This document shows, piece after piece, positions 9,001-11,903 of a stretch of DNA of 11,903 bases (its first letter is position 1; each line of letters opens with the position of its first letter). Source of the stretch: Chlorella sp. KRBP (taxonomy: Eukaryota > Chlorophyta > Trebouxiophyceae > Chlorellales > Chlorellaceae); the NCBI GenBank assembly GCA_004335735.1, contig QAXK01002822.1, forward strand, positions 1-11,903, read 5' to 3'. The translations under genes were made by a program, and so were the position numbers. The notes under the pieces are model-generated. The model did not search any database. It was not told where the DNA came from and worked only from the letters and a program-made list of their open reading frames with translations.

Positions 9001-10268
9001 CAGGGGTCTGACGCCGCCTCTTGCCATCATTGCACAGCAGCAGCGCCTGAACAGCAGAACTGCTGTTCCTGTTCCTTTGTTGCGCTTAGAGAGAAGCCAG
9101 CAACCCGTGCGTGTGTCATCGCCATCATGATCATTGCATGGCGTTCATGACGGGTGTCGTGATGCTGCAGCCGTCACAAAAGATCGCCAGGCGAGCCTCA
9201 CGTGTGTGTAGCTTGCAAACGGGGCTGCACGCCGGATCAACGTGTGTCTGTGTGTGCGTGCGCTCACCGCAGTGGTTGGCATCAACGGCCTGCCGGCCTC
9301 CGTGGACCGCCTCACCCTGTACGAATACTTTGCCAGCTACGGAGGTGCGTGGCCGGACTTGACATTCACCAGCCTTACTCGCCCTCCTCAGCCGCAAGCC
9401 TCTGCGCTGCTTCTGGCGCTGTTTGCCAGCCTTTCTCACCCTCTTCAGCCACAAGCCTATGCGCTGCTTCTGGCGCTGCTGCATCTGCCCACTACGCCGC
9501 CGGTCTCCCACGCTTTGCTTTGCTTCCGTCGACTGGGGCGCACCTAACTCCTTTCTAAAAGAGCTGAAAAGACATCAAAGAGCTACAGAAAGAGATGCGC
9601 ACGCACACCGCACCCACGCAGGCACCCTGAACGTCACCCAGCCAAGCGGAGGCGTGGCTTGGATCACCTACGCTGACGCCGCAAGCGCCCACCGAGCCGC
9701 CCGCGCCATGCACGGATCCACCATCCACAACCACCCCTTGGCTGTCGCCGCCTACCCATCCACCTCCACCTCCACCACCTCCACCACCTCCACCACCAGC
9801 GCCGCCGCCGCCACCGCCCCTACCACCACCACCACTGCCACTCCGCCTACCACAGTTGCCACCGTGCCTGGTGCTGACGCCGCAGCCCCGCCTGCGGTTG
9901 CGTCTGTTGGCGCCGCTGCAAACGGCCACCACAGCTCTGCGCAGGCCAGCATTCCACAGCAGCAGCAGGCGTATGGAGGCGCGTACGCACAGCAGCAGCA
10001 ACCCGTGCCGCCGCAGCAGCAGCCACAGCAGGCGGCTTATGGCGGCGCGTACGCACAGCAGCATCAGCAGTCCTGGGCGCAGTGGGCGCAGCAGCAGTGG
10101 CAGCACCAGCCGCAGCAGTGGCCGGGGTATGCGCCTTACGCAGCTCCGGCAGCGGGCGGGAGTGTGGGTGCGGGGGGCGTGGCGGGTGCGGGGGGCGCAG
10201 GGGGTGCTGTTGGAGCAGCGTCGTATCCTGTTGGGGCCATGCCGGCGTATCAGGGGGCGACTGCGTGA
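6048..10268 (+). CDS. Three-RRM RNA-binding protein with prion-like C-terminus, complete, eight exons
   Basis: Exons: 6048-6146, 6266-6326, 6581-6756, 7088-7300, 7931-8618, 8792-8947, 9273-9344, 9622-10268. Introns are GT-AG and the phases close to 2112 nt, 703 aa. RRM1 spans about 15-86, with RNP2 VSVRGL (16-21) and RNP1 TPYAYIKL (51-58, aromatics Y53 and Y55). RRM2 spans about 97-177, with RNP2 LYVVNV (99-104); its RNP1 GKGALVRM (137-144) lacks the aromatics. A Pro/Gly/Met/Ala-rich linker (about 184-464) follows. RRM3 (about 465-538) has VGINGL (466-471) and GGVAWITY (498-505). The tail is Thr-rich, then Gln/Tyr/Gly/Trp-rich with two AYGGAYAQQ repeats. The 2+1 RRM spacing resembles ELAV/CELF-type regulators of mRNA splicing, stability or translation; orthology is not claimed. 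Exon 2 was extended to the donor at 6327 because only that restores phase and a good RNP1. The 630-bp intron before exon 5 is the least certain join. Confidence 0.8.
6738..6967 (+). repeat. Tandem duplication copying the exon 3 end and donor of the RRM gene
   Basis: The last 19 bases of exon 3 (6738-6756, GGACTGGGACGACCAACGG) recur exactly at 6868-6886, 130 bp downstream. The following G-rich intron sequence, the TCCATCAA-GTGTGCTGATAC block and AGTAAGGGATGG also recur. The copy is again followed by GTGCGG, so intron 3 contains a second potential donor at 6887. A shorter third remnant (GGTGAGGGGTGGGCCAACGGG-like) follows at about 6968-6990. Confidence 0.85.
6834..6856. repeat. Perfect hairpin in RRM-gene intron 3
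   Basis: ACCCAATTG (6834-6842), loop TGTAT, CAATTGGGT (6848-6856): nine paired bases with a five-base loop. It is AT-rich in a very GC-rich intron. The second copy of the surrounding duplication lacks it. Confidence 0.8.
7211..7472 (+). repeat. 113-bp tandem duplication copying the exon 4 end and donor of the RRM gene
   Basis: 7211-7323 and 7324-7436 are nearly identical; I count two substitutions. Each unit holds 90 bp of exon 4 plus the donor GTGAGG and 17 more intron bases. A third, shortened copy (about 7438-7472) covers only the last 35 bp, with the donor GT changed to GC. The true exon 4 is taken to end at 7300, since using the second donor (7414) would add 113 bp and shift the frame. 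Confidence 0.9.
7301..7930 (+). other. RRM-gene intron 4 (630 bp), the longest intron in the window
   Basis: It contains the donor duplication above. The remainder (7473-7930) shows no exon that I can support. Features seen are a C8G6 palindrome-like run at about 7785-7798 and a frame that stays open from 7730 into exon 5. The acceptor AAAACGCAG at 7930 was chosen because phase 0 from exon 4 then continues as ANKHLQIHQAPPSSG. An alternative, longer exon 5 cannot be excluded. Confidence 0.6.
8662..8685 (+). repeat. 24-nt short repeat, copy 1 (RRM-gene intron 5)
   Basis: The stretch GTGTGTGTAGCTTGCAA followed by GCGGGGC recurs at 9202-9225 in intron 6 with a single mismatch. In both introns it follows a GT-rich run. 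Confidence 0.6.
8878..8919 (+). repeat. 21-bp in-frame dimer in RRM-gene exon 6
   Basis: Two identical 21-bp units (8878-8898, 8899-8919) encode QPQPPKS twice, and a third degenerate unit (QPEPPQ) follows. It extends the Pro/Gln-rich linker just before RRM3. Confidence 0.9.
8948..9272 (+). other. RRM-gene intron 6 (325 bp)
   Basis: The donor GTGCGT at 8948 is phase 1 and joins to the acceptor CACCGCAG at 9272. The join makes a Leu codon that begins the RNP2 region of RRM3. The intron holds a second copy of the 24-nt repeat at 9202-9225 and a GT-rich run before the acceptor. I see no further exon in it. Confidence 0.65.
9202..9225 (+). repeat. 24-nt short repeat, copy 2 (RRM-gene intron 6)
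   Basis: It matches 8662-8685 at 23 of 24 positions (A instead of G after GCTTGCAA). The downstream bases (GCACGCCGGATCAACGTGTG) faintly resemble the tail of the larger dispersed repeat, so this could be a decayed relative of it. Confidence 0.55.
9371..9487 (+). repeat. 57-bp dimer in RRM-gene intron 7
   Basis: AGCCTTACTCGCCCTCCTCA at 9371 and AGCCTTTCTCACCCTCTTCA at 9428 open two units with period 57. Both continue into GCTGCTTCTGGCGCTG. Period 57 is a multiple of three and the stretch is open in one frame, but it lies between RRM3 exons 7 and 8, whose phase-1 join makes sense without it. Confidence 0.8.
9961..10060 (+). repeat. Coding Gln/Tyr/Gly repeat in RRM-gene exon 8
   Basis: Two units encode AYGGAYAQQ, each surrounded by CAG runs. 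They form the core of the low-complexity tail, upstream of a Trp/Gln-rich block (SWAQWAQQQW) and a Gly/Ala/Val-rich end. Confidence 0.8.
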
Positions 10269-10680
10269 TAGGGGTGGCTGGTGCGGTGCATGATGGGTGG
10301 CTGGTGCGGTGCACTGACACTGAGTGTGTGCTTCGAGCTTTTTCATTGATACAGCGATTGTGCATGATCCCCTTTTGTGGTGCTCTTGCGTGCCGTCTCA
10401 CCATGGCACTACACACACACCTGTCTCCATGCCATCACACTCTGTTGCACAGTTGCAAGTCGTGGAAGCGCTGCCGCGCGGAGCGAGTTCATGCAATGGT
10501 GCACGCTCTTCGCGACGCACACACCACAGCCTGAGGATGGGGACGCCAAACACAGGATAGCCAGGCCAGGCTCACGATGCAATGCTCAGGAGGGGCACAC
10601 AGCAGCGTCAATCAACCGCTGCGGCGAGCCGCCACCACTGTGTCCACAAGTGACAGCCAAGTGCCATCTAACGCGTCAAG
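10269..10680 (+). other. Presumed 3' UTR of the RRM gene and following spacer
   Basis: No gene is visible. A 19-bp unit (GGGTGGCTGGTGCGGTGCA) occurs at 10272-10290 and again at 10295-10313, just after the stop codon. The rest is GC-rich single-copy-looking DNA with CA-rich runs and no TGTAA before 10733. Confidence 0.5.
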
Positions 10681-10681
10681 G

Positions 10682-10752
10682 ACATGCCATGTTTGTATAT
10701 GCAATCTGCTTGCCAGAGCTGGCCGCACCAGATGTAAAGCTCAACACACAAG
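10682..10752 (+). repeat. Dispersed repeat, copy C
   Basis: ATCTGCTTGCCAGAGCTGG, CCGCACCAGATGTAAAGCTC and a CAACACACAAGCCC tail align with copies A and D. The upstream ACATGCCATG matches the start of the shortened copy B. It is in the same orientation as the other three copies. Confidence 0.7.
10733..10737 (+). terminator. Candidate TGTAA polyadenylation signal for the RRM gene
   Basis: This is the first TGTAA after the RRM-protein stop codon (465 nt downstream). TGTAA is the canonical poly(A) signal in chlorophyte algae. It lies inside dispersed-repeat copy C, so the transcript may end within the repeat. Confidence 0.35.
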
Positions 10753-10805
10753 CCCTACAACATCTGAGCAGCTCGTCACTACAGAGCTCGTCAGCCACCA
10801 AGCAA

Positions 10806-10822
10806 CGCCCAAGTGTTGGGCG
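10806..10822. repeat. Short perfect hairpin
   Basis: CGCCCAA, loop GTG, TTGGGCG: seven paired bases. It lies about 70 nt after the candidate TGTAA signal and shares TTGGGYGCCGCT with the minisatellite at 10897. Confidence 0.6.
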
Positions 10823-10896
10823 CCGCTGGCACACGCCGTCTGCATTTCTTGTCGACTTTGTCTGAGATCTGGTCAGGTACAGGGGCTGCATTGGCC

Positions 10897-10948
10897 GTTG
10901 GGTGCAGCAGTCTGTTGGGTGCAACAAGCTGTTGGGTGCCGCTAGTCT
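10897..10948 (+). repeat. 17-bp tandem repeat, three copies
   Basis: Units at 10897, 10914 and 10931 each begin GTTGGGTGC and differ only in their last bases (AGCAGTCT, AACAAGCT, CGCTAGTCT). Confidence 0.85.
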
Positions 10949-11040
10949 CCAGCTAGGTGTCCACTCCTGATGTCCGTGTGTGCCGGGCAGCCAGTCGGTT
11001 GTCCAGGGTGGTCATGCTCTGCTGTCAACTGCGATACCGT

Positions 11041-11076
11041 CAACTCATGTGGTACTGACAACTAATGTGGTAGGCT
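11041..11076 (+). repeat. 18-bp tandem dimer
   Basis: CAACTCATGTGGTACTGA is followed directly by CAACTAATGTGGTAGGCT. It is AT-richer than its surroundings. Confidence 0.8.
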
Positions 11077-11139
11077 AGCATATCAGCCCTGCACCAAGCC
11101 GGCTGCTGCCACATGCCAGCTGCAAGTGCCGCGGCTGGC

Positions 11140-11350
11140 TCCCTCCCGCCTGCTGCCGTGCTCACGGCTGCTGCCTTACTCCTCACGCCTGCTGTCGTGC
11201 ACACGCCGGCTGCCTTGTTCACGCCGGCTGCCTGCTGCCATGCTCACGCCGTCTGCGTGCTGCCATGCTCACGCCGTCTGCGTGCTGCCGTGCTCACGCC
11301 TGCTGCCGTGCACACGCCTGCTGTCGTGCTCACGCCGTCTGCGTGCTGCG
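11140..11350 (+). repeat. Degenerate minisatellite built on GCTCACGCC-TGCTGCCGT units
   Basis: Variants of CACGCCTGCTGCCGTG recur about every 18-25 bp. Near the centre, a 25-bp unit beginning at 11239, 11264 and 11289 (ATGCTCACGCCGTCTGCGTG core) is almost perfectly repeated. Open frames across it are products of the repeat, not genes. Confidence 0.8.
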
Positions 11351-11406
11351 CTTGACTTCCTGCAAGCAGAGGTTCATCTCGTCCACCATCCTGCGCAACA
11401 CACGGC

Positions 11407-11526
11407 AGGCATCAGCAGTGGGCAGGCATCAGCAGTGGGCAGGCATCAGCAGTGGGCAGGCATCAGCAGTGGGCAGGCATCAGCAGTGGGCAGTCATCAG
11501 CAGCTGGGCAGGCATCAGCAGCTGGC
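11407..11526 (+). repeat. 17-bp minisatellite, about seven copies
   Basis: Five perfect head-to-tail units AGGCATCAGCAGTGGGC occupy 11407-11491. An 18-bp variant (AGTCATCAGCAGCTGGGC) and a 17-bp variant (AGGCATCAGCAGCTGGC) follow. Perfect identity of the first five suggests recent expansion. Confidence 0.95.
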
Positions 11527-11718
11527 AACATGGCAACCTGCCACAACCCATGGCCTGCCGGTCTAAGACCCGCACTGGAGGACTCTGGGCACAAGCTGCA
11601 GCTAGCAGGGGCGTGGCTACATGGCCAGCACACACACATGGGTTTTTTACGCCTGTGTGCTCCGGCGCCTGGCTTTTTCCTGTGCTCTACTGCTGCCTGT
11701 GTTGCTTGCCCATGTGCT

Positions 11719-11770
11719 CATCTGCTTGCAAGACATCGCCGCGCCAGATGTAAAACTCGACACACACACG
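11719..11770 (+). repeat. Dispersed repeat, copy D
   Basis: CATCTGCTTGCAAGACATCG, then CCGCGCCAGATGTAAAACTC and a GACACACACACG tail match copies A and C closely. It also contains TGTAA (11749-11753). Confidence 0.7.
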
Positions 11771-11903
11771 CTCCACGCTCGGTCATATACCGGGCGGCCC
11801 CACGACTGGGGAGTGGCATGGAAGGCGTGCCCCTGCATCAGGACCTTTTGAGGTTTGGCTCGCGTGCCTGAGTGCTGCGAGACATCTGATACGCCCGGTA
11901 GTT
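11771..11903. other. Right-end spacer, no gene seen
   Basis: GC-rich sequence without a supportable reading frame, splice pattern or RNA gene. A 9-bp inverted pair, TACCGGGCG (11788-11796) and CGCCCGGTA (11892-11900), flanks most of it, which is too short to call terminal repeats. Confidence 0.4.

Noticed and set aside
10377..10865. Possible small genes in the right-hand spacer
   Set aside because: The only recurring peptide similarity among these frames comes from the dispersed repeat itself; no domain or splice pattern supports a gene.
11407..11526. CRISPR-like array of regular repeats
   Set aside because: Units are directly adjacent with no spacers, and the genome is eukaryotic; it is a minisatellite.
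11113..11753. Ala/Leu- or Gln/Ser-rich proteins encoded by the minisatellites
   Set aside because: The frames are open only because the repeats lack stops; several frames are open at once with low-complexity translations.
11788..11900. Terminal inverted repeats of a small transposon (TACCGGGCG / CGCCCGGTA)
   Set aside because: Only 9 bp, no visible target-site duplication, and the right copy is at the window edge; expected by chance in GC-rich DNA.

Overview
This is a nuclear genome segment from a GC-rich eukaryote, most likely a flagellated green alga (a Chlamydomonadales-like chlorophyte). The evidence is as follows. Three genes are split by short GT-AG introns with GTGAGT/GTGCGT donors and GCAG/ACAG acceptors. 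One gene encodes a ciliary axoneme protein and another a plastid-lumen immunophilin with a twin-arginine signal. Coding exons are strongly GC3-biased, and CA/GT-rich and minisatellite DNA fills introns and spacers. I cannot name the genus from sequence alone.

Layout. (1) 160-653, minus strand: the 5' two exons of a thylakoid-lumen FKBP-type prolyl isomerase; its last exon(s) lie beyond the left edge. (2) 654-1126: a 473-bp divergent spacer that should hold the promoters of the FKBP gene and CFAP70. (3) 1127-5950, plus strand: a complete eight-exon gene for CFAP70 (FAP70), 1199 aa by my joining, with all phases closing. (4) 5951-6047: only 97 bp to the next gene on the same strand, containing a 24-codon upstream ORF whose stop overlaps the next start codon (ATGA). 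(5) 6048-10268, plus strand: a complete eight-exon gene for a 703-aa protein with three RRM domains in a 2+1 arrangement, a Pro/Gly/Met-rich linker and a Gln/Tyr/Gly-rich prion-like tail. (6) 10269-11903: no gene seen; 3' UTR and spacer DNA with several tandem repeats and two copies of a dispersed repeat.

The most unusual content is in the RRM gene. Two of its introns (3 and 4) hold tandem copies of the end of the preceding exon together with its splice donor, and a third (intron 7) holds a 57-bp dimer. A short dispersed repeat (about 50-70 bp) occurs four times in the window: in FKBP intron 2, in CFAP70 intron 5, and twice in the right-hand spacer. The two spacer copies carry the TGTAA sequence that green algae use as a polyadenylation signal.

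The three genes do not form one pathway: plastid-lumen protein folding, ciliary motility and RNA binding. Their proximity matters mainly for transcription (the divergent FKBP/CFAP70 pair and the very tight CFAP70/RRM tandem pair). All exon joins were read by eye from splice sites, phase and family similarity, with no transcript evidence.
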